Shown one piece after another: positions 1 through 7,568 of a stretch of 7,568 bases of DNA. The DNA lies in assembly GCA_946221045.1 (NCBI GenBank), contig CAMIIY010000082.1, forward strand, positions 1 to 7,568. The letters run 5' to 3'. The DNA comes from an uncultured Oceanospirillaceae bacterium. GTDB lineage: Bacteria; Pseudomonadota; Gammaproteobacteria; Pseudomonadales; Balneatricaceae. The notes under the pieces were generated by a model. It saw only the letters and a program-made list of their open reading frames with translations. It did not search any database and had not been told where the DNA came from. Each line of letters begins with the position of its first letter. The first letter of the stretch is position 1. The translations under genes were made by a program, and so were the position numbers.

Positions 1-204
1 CATGATGTGGATATGCTGACTATCGGCCAGTATCTGCAGCCGAGCCGTGACCACCTTAAGGTCGAACGTTTTGTAACTCCGGACGAGTTTGATGAATTCA
101 GCCGGATTGCCAAAGAACTGGGCTTTAAACATGCCGCCTGTGGCCCGCTGGTACGCTCTTCGTATCATGCTGACCTGCAGGCAAAAGGTGAGAAAGTCAG
201 TTAA
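1..204 (+). CDS. lipA: Lipoyl synthase LipA, C-terminal part (partial, 5' end outside window)
   Basis: Radical-SAM enzyme that inserts two sulfur atoms into octanoyl groups on lipoyl-domain proteins (E2 subunits, GcvH), the last step of lipoate synthesis in the cytosol. Only the last 67 codons are here; the frame is open from base 1 (CAT GAT GTG GAT ATG) to TAA at 202-204. The segment contains [15 protein letters not shown], then VTPDEFDEF, then [20 protein letters not shown]. These are the usual LipA C-terminal blocks, and the ending is nearly that of E. coli LipA. In the family, a serine of the RSSY motif ligates the auxiliary iron-sulfur cluster, and that motif is intact. The radical-SAM CxxxCxxC motif lies upstream of the window. 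The GTG at 7 and ATG at 13 are internal codons, not starts. A strong terminator follows 15 bp after the stop, so lipA ends its transcript here. Confidence 0.96.
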   Translation, partial: HDVDMLTIGQYLQPSRDHLKVERFVTPDEFDEFSRIAKELGFKHAACGPLVRSSYHADLQAKGEKVS

Positions 205-219
205 GCGTCACCGTTTCAG

Positions 220-244
220 AAAAGGGCCATATGGCCCTTTTTTT
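220..244 (+). terminator. Rho-independent terminator after lipA
   Basis: Perfect inverted repeat: nine-base arms AAAAGGGCC and GGCCCTTTT around an ATAT loop (220-241), running into a tract of seven T (238-244). It starts 15 bp after the lipA stop. The A-rich left arm would also give a U-tract on the minus strand, but no minus-strand gene needs it here, since the leftward block ends at 768. Confidence 0.92.
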
Positions 245-284
245 ATGTGCAAAACCCTGTCTCAGATCATGTTTTTTTAGGGCC

Positions 285-303
285 AATCTCTTAATATTAG
301 ATT
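285..303. promoter_or_regulatory. Possible promoter/operator region of the OsmC-like gene
   Basis: The 83 bp between the terminator and the OsmC-like start are AT-rich. They hold TAATAT (292-297), a fair -10 hexamer, inside a small dyad with AATCT (285-289) and AGATT (299-303) as arms. No convincing -35 element stands 16-18 bp upstream. A promoter is required here because lipA is terminated at 244, but its exact position and any regulator are guesses. Confidence 0.25.
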
Positions 304-327
304 TGTCTTATTTAATGGGTGGCGCTG

Positions 328-765
328 ATGGCTAAGTTAAAGCACATTGAAGTGAGATCAGGTTTATCCGGCGACTGGCGGATGGCGGCGGATATTCGCG
401 GCCATCAGGTGGTGATTGACCAGCCACTGCACGGGGGTGGCAAAGATACCGGACCTACACCGCTGGAATATTTTCTCTTCGCCATGACAGGTTGCATTGG
501 TACAGTCGCCAAAATTGTTGCCCATCAGGATCGTATTACTCTGCGTGCCATTGATGTCATGGTATCGGGTGATATTGATATGGACGGACTGATGGGCCGC
601 TCAGCGGAAGCACCGGTGGGTTTCACCCGGCTGGTGATTGAAGCGAAGGTTGATGCGGATCTGAGCGAGCAGGAAAAAACTGAATTCCTGACCAAGGTGT
701 GTCATCGCTGTCCGTTGCATGCCAACCTGACAGACAGCTCAGTGGTTGAGCACCGGGTTGTGTGA
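328..765 (+). CDS. OsmC/Ohr-family protein (putative thiol peroxidase-like)
   Basis: 145-residue protein of the OsmC/Ohr fold. Characterised members are cytosolic dimers that reduce organic hydroperoxides through a pair of cysteines; the substrate of this one is unknown. Seen in the sequence: GPTPLEYFLFAMTGC with Cys56 at the start of the central helix, and CHRCPLHANL with Cys125 and Cys128. Cys56 and the Cys of the CP motif (Cys128) correspond to the family's catalytic pair; Cys125 is an additional cysteine. The length is typical of the family. ATG 328 is chosen because GGGTGG (317-322) lies 5 nt upstream. GTG 319 is in frame but overlaps that ribosome site. The gene stands alone between the lipA terminator and a convergent cytochrome gene, with only 2 bp between the two stops. 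It is not clearly OsmC, Ohr or YhfA, so no gene symbol is given. Confidence 0.88.
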   Translation: MAKLKHIEVRSGLSGDWRMAADIRGHQVVIDQPLHGGGKDTGPTPLEYFLFAMTGCIGTVAKIVAHQDRITLRAIDVMVSGDIDMDGLMGRSAEAPVGFTRLVIEAKVDADLSEQEKTEFLTKVCHRCPLHANLTDSSVVEHRVV

Positions 766-767
766 GT

Positions 768-1100
768 CTACTTCTGGTCGGCCTGCTGCAGCAATGCCAC
801 AACATGGTTGGTCAGGGCTGTAGTCTGTCGATCGCTGAGCATATTGAAATGGGGCATCTGGTGGGCTTCATCGCCAGAGCGGTAGCCGTAGCGGAACAGC
901 AGTAAAACCTGATGCGCTTCAAGGGGCGGCTGAGTGTGATAACGCTCAAACCGGGCACCGGGGCCGCGTTTATCGTGGCAGCTCTGGCAATAGTAGTTAT
1001 ACAGATCCTCGCCTGAGGTCATGCGGCGGGGGTCATCATTGCTGCAGCCGGTTAGTAAAAAGGCAAAGCAAAACAGAAGGCTATAAGAACGTCTTAACAT
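768..1100 (-). CDS. Small c-type cytochrome lipoprotein
   Basis: 110-residue mono-heme cytochrome c predicted to be a lipoprotein. The N-terminus has two arginines, a hydrophobic stretch (about residues 8-16) and the lipobox LTGC with Cys19 as the lipid-modified residue. Ser at +2 argues against inner-membrane retention. The heme-binding motif is CQSCH (Cys38, Cys41, His42), and Met82 in QMPHF is the likely distal ligand. This is a plain class I arrangement, so an electron-carrier role on the periplasmic side is inferred; the redox partner is unknown. It lies 67 bp downstream of holA in the same direction and may be read from the leuS-lptE-holA operon or from its own promoter. The start at 1100 gives a good signal peptide, but no clear Shine-Dalgarno is seen; the leader instead holds a run of eight A (1110-1117 on the minus strand). 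No member name is recognised. Confidence 0.87.
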   Translation of the reverse strand: MLRRSYSLLFCFAFLLTGCSNDDPRRMTSGEDLYNYYCQSCHDKRGPGARFERYHTQPPLEAHQVLLLFRYGYRSGDEAHQMPHFNMLSDRQTTALTNHVVALLQQADQK

Positions 1101-1117
1101 CGGGAACGCTTTTTTTT

Positions 1118-1137
1118 CTGCGATGTTAGCACCGCAG
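1118..1137. other. Hairpin in the holA-cytochrome intergenic gap
   Basis: Inverted repeat CTGCGATG / CACCGCAG with a TTAG loop: eight pairs, one of them a G-U type. In the leftward transcript it comes after the holA stop and is followed by eight A, not U, so it is not a standard intrinsic terminator. It could be an mRNA processing or stability element between holA and the cytochrome gene, or chance. Confidence 0.3.
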
Positions 1138-1167
1138 CGCGCGTCTCACCAGTCTGTAGATTACTAA

Positions 1168-2196
1168 TCAGTGACAGTGTGCAAGTGGCAGAGGTGACCC
1201 GGCCAGTGTCAGGCAGATCCGACTGATTTCCAGCCAGCCATCACCGCGCTGCAGACCTTTGATAATACGGTCGATCTGAGCAGCCTGGCTGAGTGATTCC
1301 TGCAATGCCGGATGCGCCACTCGCTGAGCCGCTGAGCGGATAAGCCCTTTCCGAGCGCCCCAGATTTGTTCCTTCTGGCAGATACTGTCAAAGCTCTGAC
1401 CACTGTGCTGGCCCTGCTTGACCGCCGTCAGGGCACGAATTTCACGACTGATCGCCCAGAGCACGACGGGCAGTTCCGTACCATCCTGCTGCAGTACATT
1501 GAGAATTTTGAGCGCCCGGCCGGCATCGCCACGCAGCACGGTATCGGTCAGGCCGTAAATGTCATAACGTGAACTGTCTGAAACTGCCTCAAGAATAATG
1601 TCGGCATCTATTGTCTGTTCGCCAAACAGCAGGCTGAGTTTGCGTAGCTCCTGATCGGCCGCCAGCAGGTTTCCTTCCACCCGGTCACATAGCAGTTGTA
1701 CCGCATCCGCCTGTAGTTGCAGGCCCAGTGCAGTGGCACGCTGTCGCAGCCAGTCAGGCAGTTGCGTAAGCTCGATGGGCCAGATCTCAACGATGACACC
1801 TTTCTGATCAACGGTTTTATACCAGGCACTTTTTTTCCCGGCGCCATCGATTTTGTCGGCGCTGATAATCAGAACATTGTCCTGCGGTGGATCAGAAAGG
1901 TATTGAGTCAGGACGTCGGCTGCCTGCTTGTTGGGTTTGTGAGCCCCGAAGCGAAGTTCAATGATCTTTTGCTCGGCAAACAGCGAAAGGTTGTTGGCAC
2001 TGTGTAACAGGTTGTCGACGTTGAAACTGCTGTCGACATGCATCACTTCACGTTCGCTGAATCCCTGTGCATGCAGGTGCTTACGTAGCTGATCCAGTGC
2101 TTCCTCCCTGAGCAGGGGTTCGTCACCGCTTAACAGATACACCGGCGCAGTCTGTTTATTAAGCTGTCCGGTGAGCTGTTCGCAACGAATTTTCAT
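1168..2196 (-). CDS. holA: DNA polymerase III subunit delta (clamp loader)
   Basis: Delta subunit of the DnaX clamp-loader complex. It opens the beta sliding clamp during loading onto primed DNA; the subunit has an AAA+-like fold without ATPase activity. The 342 residues match the usual size (about 343 in E. coli). The N-terminus carries the family signature APVYLLSGDEPLLREEALDQLR (residues about 17-38), the region containing the clamp-binding element. A central AAA+-like part follows, including LLCDRVEGNLLAADQELRKL and DIYGLTDTVLRGD, and then the C-terminal helical collar domain, including LWAISREIRAL. The ATG at 2196 lies 2 nt after the lptE stop and has no Shine-Dalgarno, so translation is probably coupled to lptE. 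Pairing with lptE is conserved in gammaproteobacteria. The TGA stop is at 1168-1170. Confidence 0.96.
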   Translation of the reverse strand: MKIRCEQLTGQLNKQTAPVYLLSGDEPLLREEALDQLRKHLHAQGFSEREVMHVDSSFNVDNLLHSANNLSLFAEQKIIELRFGAHKPNKQAADVLTQYLSDPPQDNVLIISADKIDGAGKKSAWYKTVDQKGVIVEIWPIELTQLPDWLRQRATALGLQLQADAVQLLCDRVEGNLLAADQELRKLSLLFGEQTIDADIILEAVSDSSRYDIYGLTDTVLRGDAGRALKILNVLQQDGTELPVVLWAISREIRALTAVKQGQHSGQSFDSICQKEQIWGARKGLIRSAAQRVAHPALQESLSQAAQIDRIIKGLQRGDGWLEISRICLTLAGSPLPLAHCH

Positions 2197-2198
2197 GT

Positions 2199-2705
2199 CT
2201 AGCGGGGGTTGCTGGCCAGATAGCGCCGCAGAATGCTCTGTGCCATGGCATCATGCAGTTCCTGTTTGAGCAGACGCTCCTGTTCTGCACTGGCCGCGGC
2301 TGCATTGCGGTTATAGGTGTAAACCCGTTCCTGCTGCAGGCGAATATCACTGGTGGTAGGGTTGCCTTCCTGATCAGCCAGATGAAAGCTAACTGCCAGA
2401 GACAGTTCATATTCATCCACTTCAGAGCGACTGGACAGGCTGGCTGCCCGGCGTTTATAGCGGCTCGACACAATGACGATCTGTTGCGGTGCGTTGCTGA
2501 TCTGATTGATCCCGTTATAACGCAGGGTGCGCTTGAGGCTGTCCAGCAGCTCAGATGAGGCACTGATGCTCTGCAGGGTCACATTTTGCTTTTCGGCCGG
2601 GACATGAGCCGCGCCACGCAGGTGAAAACCGCAGGCGGTCATCAGGCTGAGCAGGCCAGTCAGCAGCAACAGACTCAGAGGACGGGTAAACGTGCGACAG
2701 CGCAT
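2199..2705 (-). CDS. lptE: LPS-assembly lipoprotein LptE
   Basis: Outer-membrane lipoprotein that plugs the LptD barrel and helps insert lipopolysaccharide into the outer leaflet. The 168-residue protein starts with a basic, strongly hydrophobic signal peptide, then the lipobox LMTAC with Cys25 as the acylated residue. Directly after it comes CGFHLRG, the hallmark of LptE/RlpB. The rest fits the family, for example ELSLAVSFHLAD and a C-terminal helix with HDAMAQSILRRYLA. The frame stays open upstream to an ATG at 2852, but that would add 49 residues overlapping leuS and spoil the signal peptide. ATG 2705 has an excellent ribosome site and is preferred. It is slightly shorter than E. coli LptE (about 193). 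leuS ends 10 nt upstream and holA begins 2 nt after the stop. Confidence 0.94.
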   Translation of the reverse strand: MRCRTFTRPLSLLLLTGLLSLMTACGFHLRGAAHVPAEKQNVTLQSISASSELLDSLKRTLRYNGINQISNAPQQIVIVSSRYKRRAASLSSRSEVDEYELSLAVSFHLADQEGNPTTSDIRLQQERVYTYNRNAAAASAEQERLLKQELHDAMAQSILRRYLASNPR

Positions 2706-2711
2706 GCGGTG

Positions 2712-2715
2712 CTCC

Positions 2716-2717
<2 letters not shown>
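2712..2717 (-). promoter_or_regulatory. Shine-Dalgarno of lptE, overlapping the leuS stop
   Basis: On the minus strand AAGGAG lies 6 nt before the ATG at 2705, and its first two bases are the last two of the leuS TAA stop. This fixes the lptE start and suggests translational coupling from leuS. Confidence 0.85.
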
Positions 2718-5322
<2,605 letters not shown>

Positions 5323-5329
5323 TCAGGCC

Positions 5330-5445
5330 TATGACTAAAAACCGGCATCCCGGGATTCGCTGGCTGCTCACCTGCTGAAGGGGGAAACGCTCCCTAAGCA
5401 AGGATCAGGCATGGTTTGCGAATCACATCACTGATGCCGGTCATA
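5330..5445 (-). promoter_or_regulatory. Long interrupted inverted repeat in the leuS leader
   Basis: Three successive arms pair across a 57-bp centre: TATGAC (5330-5335) with GTCATA (5440-5445); ACCGGCATC (5341-5349) with GATGCCGGT (5433-5441); GATTCGC (5354-5360) with GCGAATC (5418-5424). The first two sets overlap by two bases on the right arm, so some pairs are alternatives. Between the second and third sets is an internal loop (CCGG against ACATCACT). The apical part can form a further hairpin (TGCT 5373-5376 with AGCA 5397-5400, and AGGG 5379-5382 with CCCT 5392-5395). In the minus-strand transcript the base of the ACCGGCATC helix runs into five U. The leader could therefore fold into a terminator-like or regulatory RNA upstream of leuS. 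The pairing is seen; the function is inferred. Weak leuS promoter candidates, for example TATATT on the minus strand near 5475-5485, would place the whole element in the leuS transcript. Confidence 0.5.
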
Positions 5446-5447
5446 TG

Positions 5448-5478
5448 TTGAAATGGAAATTTTGGCATAGGATACAAT
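5448..5478 (+). promoter_or_regulatory. Candidate sigma-70 promoter for ybeL
   Basis: TTGAAA (5448-5453) and TACAAT (5473-5478) resemble -35 and -10 elements, but the 19-bp spacer is longer than the 17-bp optimum. Transcription would start near 5485, about 40 nt before the ybeL ATG. The AT-rich core is shared with the presumed leuS promoter on the other strand, so the two may compete or be co-regulated. Confidence 0.5.
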
Positions 5479-5524
5479 ATATACATCACAGCCAACAGAG
5501 CCGATCCTCAGGCGGAGGCGATTT

Positions 5525-6061
5525 ATGGACGATAAAAGCAGTAAAAACAGCCCACTGTCGGCTAAAGATTATGATCGTGTCTTAAAACGTTTGAGCCAGC
5601 GACTGGAGCAGGCTGAAGTAAACTCATGGGACCGGCTGCAGCAGCAGATCAGGGAAGCGGCCGAGCTGGAGCTGGCAGCGGAGGAGATGACCAAAGATGA
5701 GCTTTCGCTGCTGTCTGTTTATCTGCAGCGCGATCTGAAGGCGCTGGGTTATTTTGCGCATGAAACCGGTCGTGGTGTTGCGGCCTGGCTCAAATTTGAT
5801 CTGGATGCCCTTGAAGAAACGCTGGCAAGCGTGCTGGTTAAAGTGGCGGATCAGACCCGGGTGGCCTATGAGGAGCTGCGTGAGCGTATTGGGCATGCAG
5901 ATGAGCAGTATATGGCTGGCGAACTGGCCACAGCCGGCACGCTGGCCTGTCTGGAATGTGGTCTCAGTGTTACGTTGACCAAGACCGTTAAGCTTGAGCC
6001 CTGTGCTGAGTGTGGTTGCCGGTTTTTCAGCCGTGCATCTGACGATGCAGCCGACGGCTGA
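5525..6061 (+). CDS. ybeL: YbeL-like zinc-ribbon protein (DUF1451 family)
   Basis: 178-residue cytosolic protein of the YbeL/DUF1451 family, whose biochemical role is unknown. The first 130 residues or so are highly charged and helical, with probable coiled-coil stretches (about 16-55 and 95-125). The C-terminus carries a zinc ribbon: CLEC (Cys142, Cys145) and CAEC (Cys160, Cys163) separated by 14 residues. A fifth cysteine, Cys165, is close by. ATG 5525 is well supported: GGAGG at 5514-5518 lies 6 nt upstream. The placement, divergent from leuS, is the same as in E. coli and supports the family call. It reads from the promoter candidate at 5448-5478 and converges on lnt with a 35-bp overlap. 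No catalytic motif is seen; a nucleic-acid or protein-binding role is only a guess from the zinc ribbon. Confidence 0.9.
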   Translation: MDDKSSKNSPLSAKDYDRVLKRLSQRLEQAEVNSWDRLQQQIREAAELELAAEEMTKDELSLLSVYLQRDLKALGYFAHETGRGVAAWLKFDLDALEETLASVLVKVADQTRVAYEELRERIGHADEQYMAGELATAGTLACLECGLSVTLTKTVKLEPCAECGCRFFSRASDDAADG

Positions 6062-6062
6062 A
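6026..6062. other. Hairpin covering the ybeL/lnt convergent overlap
   Basis: Outer arms TTCAGCCG (6026-6033) and CGGCTGAA (6055-6062) enclose an inner perfect hairpin, TGCATC - TGAC loop - GATGCA (6034-6049), with a five-base bulge GCCGA (6050-6054). The overlap of the two genes (6027-6061) is this structure almost exactly, and both TGA stops lie in the outer arms. No U-tract follows on either strand, so it is not a standard intrinsic terminator. It may block 3' exonuclease or help end both transcripts; that role is inferred. Confidence 0.55.
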
Positions 6063-7514
6063 GGCAGCCATTGAGCTGAGCAACAGTAAAGCCATGATAG
6101 CCAGCACCGGCCAGTCGCCCAGCCGTTGGTAGGGTGTGGCTCCGGCCATGGCTGAAACCTGACCCTGCAGCACGCCCGTCTCAAATTGTGGTAATTGTGC
6201 GGTGACTTTTCCCTGCGGGTTGATCAGTGCGGTAATGCCGTTGTTGGTACCGCGCAGTAACCAGCGGCCATTTTCCAGCGCTCTGGCCTGAGCGATCTGC
6301 AGGTGTTGAGCCGGGGCGATGGAATCACCAAACCAGGTATCATTCGATACCGTCAGCATAATATCGGCTGCACGACTCATCTCTCTGACCAGTCCCGGAT
6401 AGGCAATTTCATAACAGATGGCAGCGCTCAGAGAGAGTCCCTGCACCTTTAGCAGTGGCTGCGATTCTTTTGGCAGCGAAAAGCTGGACATGGGCAGATT
6501 AAAAAAGGCCACCAAGCCGCGTAGCCAGTTTTCCAGAGGCAGATACTCACCAAACGGAACCAGACGTTGTTTGTGGTAAACGCCACTGCTGCCGGTCAGC
6601 AGTACCAGGCTGTTATGCACCCTGTAGCCTGACGGGCGTTGCGGATCTCGGGTCAGTGTAGGCATGCCGCTGAGCAAGGTGCTGCCCTGCTGATCCAGTT
6701 GATCCAGCAAAGGTGCCAGTGTGTCGACGGTTTGGTTAAAAAAGGCAGGTATTGCCGTTTCGGGCCAGACAATCAGTTGTTGGTCATCCAGCGGCCCGGT
6801 CAGATCGATATAACGCTCAAGAATCCAACTGCGGTTATCCGGTATCCATTTGTCATTTTGCGGGATATCCGGTTGCACCAGCGCCACTGTCAGATTCTGC
6901 GATGTTTCTGTTGTCCATTGATCAGGCAGCAGCAGGCCAGTCCAGGGCAGTACTGCCAGTAACAGCCAGCGTGGTTGGCGTTTTTGCAGTGTCTGAATGA
7001 GCCCGGCTGCAATCAGCAAAACAGCCAGGCTCCCCAACCAGACCCCGCCGATGGGTAGCCAGGTTGCGAGCGGGGTATCGAGGGTTGCATAGCCCAGATA
7101 GAGCCAGGGGAAGCCGGTAAACAGCCAGCTTCTGGTCCACTCAAACAGCAGCCATATGCCGATAAATCCGGCAACGGGCAACTGGTCAGAGAACCAGCGT
7201 CGCCAGAGATAGGTCTGCAGGGCAAACAGCAGTGCCAGTACGGTGACAAACAGTGTGGTCAGTAATAGCGCTACCGGCAATGGAGTTGCGCTGTGTTCAT
7301 GAATACTGACAAACACCCAGGAGCTGCCTGTGCCAAACAGGGCGCAGCCAAATAACCAGCCAAGCAGTGTCGCTTGCAAGAGAGAGCAGTTGCGTACGGC
7401 AAAATAGAGACAGGCGGGTGCCAGAAATACCAGTGGAACCCAGTTAAACGGGGCAAGAGCCAGGGTGATGAAGGTGCCGCCCAGCAGGCTTAACAAGACG
7501 CGAAGCGGCATCAT
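6027..7514 (-). CDS. lnt: Apolipoprotein N-acyltransferase Lnt
   Basis: Inner-membrane enzyme that transfers an acyl chain from phospholipid to the amino group of the lipidated cysteine of lipoproteins, the last maturation step before Lol export. The 495 residues match the family (about 512 in E. coli). About six hydrophobic segments fill residues 5-200. A periplasmic nitrilase-like domain follows (about 205-455), then a last membrane helix (about 467-483). The catalytic triad is in place: Glu252 in VWPETA, Lys315 in YHKQRLVPFGEYLP, Cys367 in AAICYE. The further conserved residues Glu323 and Glu369, and Trp394 in SNDTWFG, are present. Two adjacent ATGs (7514 and 7511) can start it; neither has a clear Shine-Dalgarno. 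The corC stop is 4 nt upstream, which suggests translational coupling. The 3' end overlaps ybeL by 35 bp. Confidence 0.97.
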   Translation of the reverse strand: MMPLRVLLSLLGGTFITLALAPFNWVPLVFLAPACLYFAVRNCSLLQATLLGWLFGCALFGTGSSWVFVSIHEHSATPLPVALLLTTLFVTVLALLFALQTYLWRRWFSDQLPVAGFIGIWLLFEWTRSWLFTGFPWLYLGYATLDTPLATWLPIGGVWLGSLAVLLIAAGLIQTLQKRQPRWLLLAVLPWTGLLLPDQWTTETSQNLTVALVQPDIPQNDKWIPDNRSWILERYIDLTGPLDDQQLIVWPETAIPAFFNQTVDTLAPLLDQLDQQGSTLLSGMPTLTRDPQRPSGYRVHNSLVLLTGSSGVYHKQRLVPFGEYLPLENWLRGLVAFFNLPMSSFSLPKESQPLLKVQGLSLSAAICYEIAYPGLVREMSRAADIMLTVSNDTWFGDSIAPAQHLQIAQARALENGRWLLRGTNNGITALINPQGKVTAQLPQFETGVLQGQVSAMAGATPYQRLGDWPVLAIMALLLLSSMAAFSRRLHRQMHG

Positions 7515-7518
7515 ATCA

Positions 7519-7568
7519 TCAGTTGCAGCGGCTGACCTGCAGCAGACGGATGCGGCGGTTATCGGCAG
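7519..7568 (-). CDS. corC: CorC/HlyC-family protein, last 15 codons (partial)
   Basis: On the minus strand the frame entering from the right edge reads ADNRRIRLLQVSRCN and ends in two tandem TGA codons (7519-7521 and 7516-7518). This resembles the end of the CorC_HlyC transporter-associated domain, where a final strand of the type RRIxLLQV is common. The position, 4 nt upstream of lnt, is where corC (ybeX) lies in many gammaproteobacteria. In the family, CorC-type proteins are CBS-domain proteins linked to magnesium/cobalt efflux or membrane integrity. Only 15 residues are visible, so the call rests on this short match plus gene order. Confidence 0.7.
   Translation of the reverse strand, partial: ADNRRIRLLQVSRCN

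Noticed and set aside
319..327. GTG at 319 as start of the OsmC-like gene
   Set aside because: It lies within the ribosome site used by ATG 328 and adds only three residues; the family's N-terminus fits ATG 328 better.
5347..5356. ATCCCGGGAT palindrome as an operator
   Set aside because: A ten-base palindrome with no second copy at the promoter; it is more simply part of the larger leader inverted repeat.
5330..5445. T-box riboswitch controlling leuS
   Set aside because: The conserved T-box block (AGGGUGG-type sequence) and its antiterminator are absent, and T-boxes are not typical of gammaproteobacteria.
5462..5478. Sigma-54 promoter suggested by TTGGCATAGGATACA
   Set aside because: The TGGC half is present, but the -12 element lacks the required GC at the right spacing.
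5624..6184. 186-codon minus-strand frame across ybeL and the lnt end
   Set aside because: It is antisense to ybeL and out of frame with lnt. Its composition is low in charge pattern and motif content, as expected for a shadow frame.

Overview
The window is an ordinary, gene-dense piece of a gammaproteobacterial chromosome. Several proteins resemble those of Pseudomonas and Escherichia coli, and two E. coli arrangements are kept: leuS-lptE-holA with ybeL divergent from leuS, and corC-lnt. Base composition by eye is close to half G+C. Together with the lipA end, a small cytochrome c lipoprotein and an OsmC-type protein near holA, this suggests a Pseudomonadales/Oceanospirillales-type bacterium. 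The genus is not decidable by eye.

Layout. Bases 1-204 (+) are the 3' end of lipA, closed by a strong intrinsic terminator at 220-244. Next, on +, is an OsmC/Ohr-family protein (328-765). It converges, with 2 bp between stops, on a leftward block. Read in its own direction that block is leuS (5310-2716), lptE (2705-2199), holA (2196-1168) and a small lipid-anchored c-type cytochrome (1100-768). The first three are tightly packed and look like one operon. Between leuS and the divergent gene ybeL (5525-6061, +) lies a 214-bp regulatory region. ybeL ends in a 35-bp convergent overlap with lnt (7514-6027, -). Lnt follows the last 15 codons of a CorC-family protein (7566-7519, -) by 4 nt.

How the genes fit together. 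The products are mostly housekeeping: lipoate synthesis (LipA), leucyl-tRNA charging (LeuS), outer-membrane LPS assembly (LptE), the replication clamp loader (HolA) and lipoprotein N-acylation (Lnt). LptE and the cytochrome both carry a lipobox, so both would be substrates of the Lnt encoded nearby. This link is by pathway; nothing in the sequence shows direct coupling.

No mobile element, CRISPR array, tRNA, rRNA or defence system is visible. I did not find a clearly new system. The two best signals beyond the genes are a long interrupted inverted repeat (5330-5445) in the presumed leuS leader, and a hairpin (6026-6062) that covers the ybeL/lnt overlap and places the two TGA stops in mirror-image positions.
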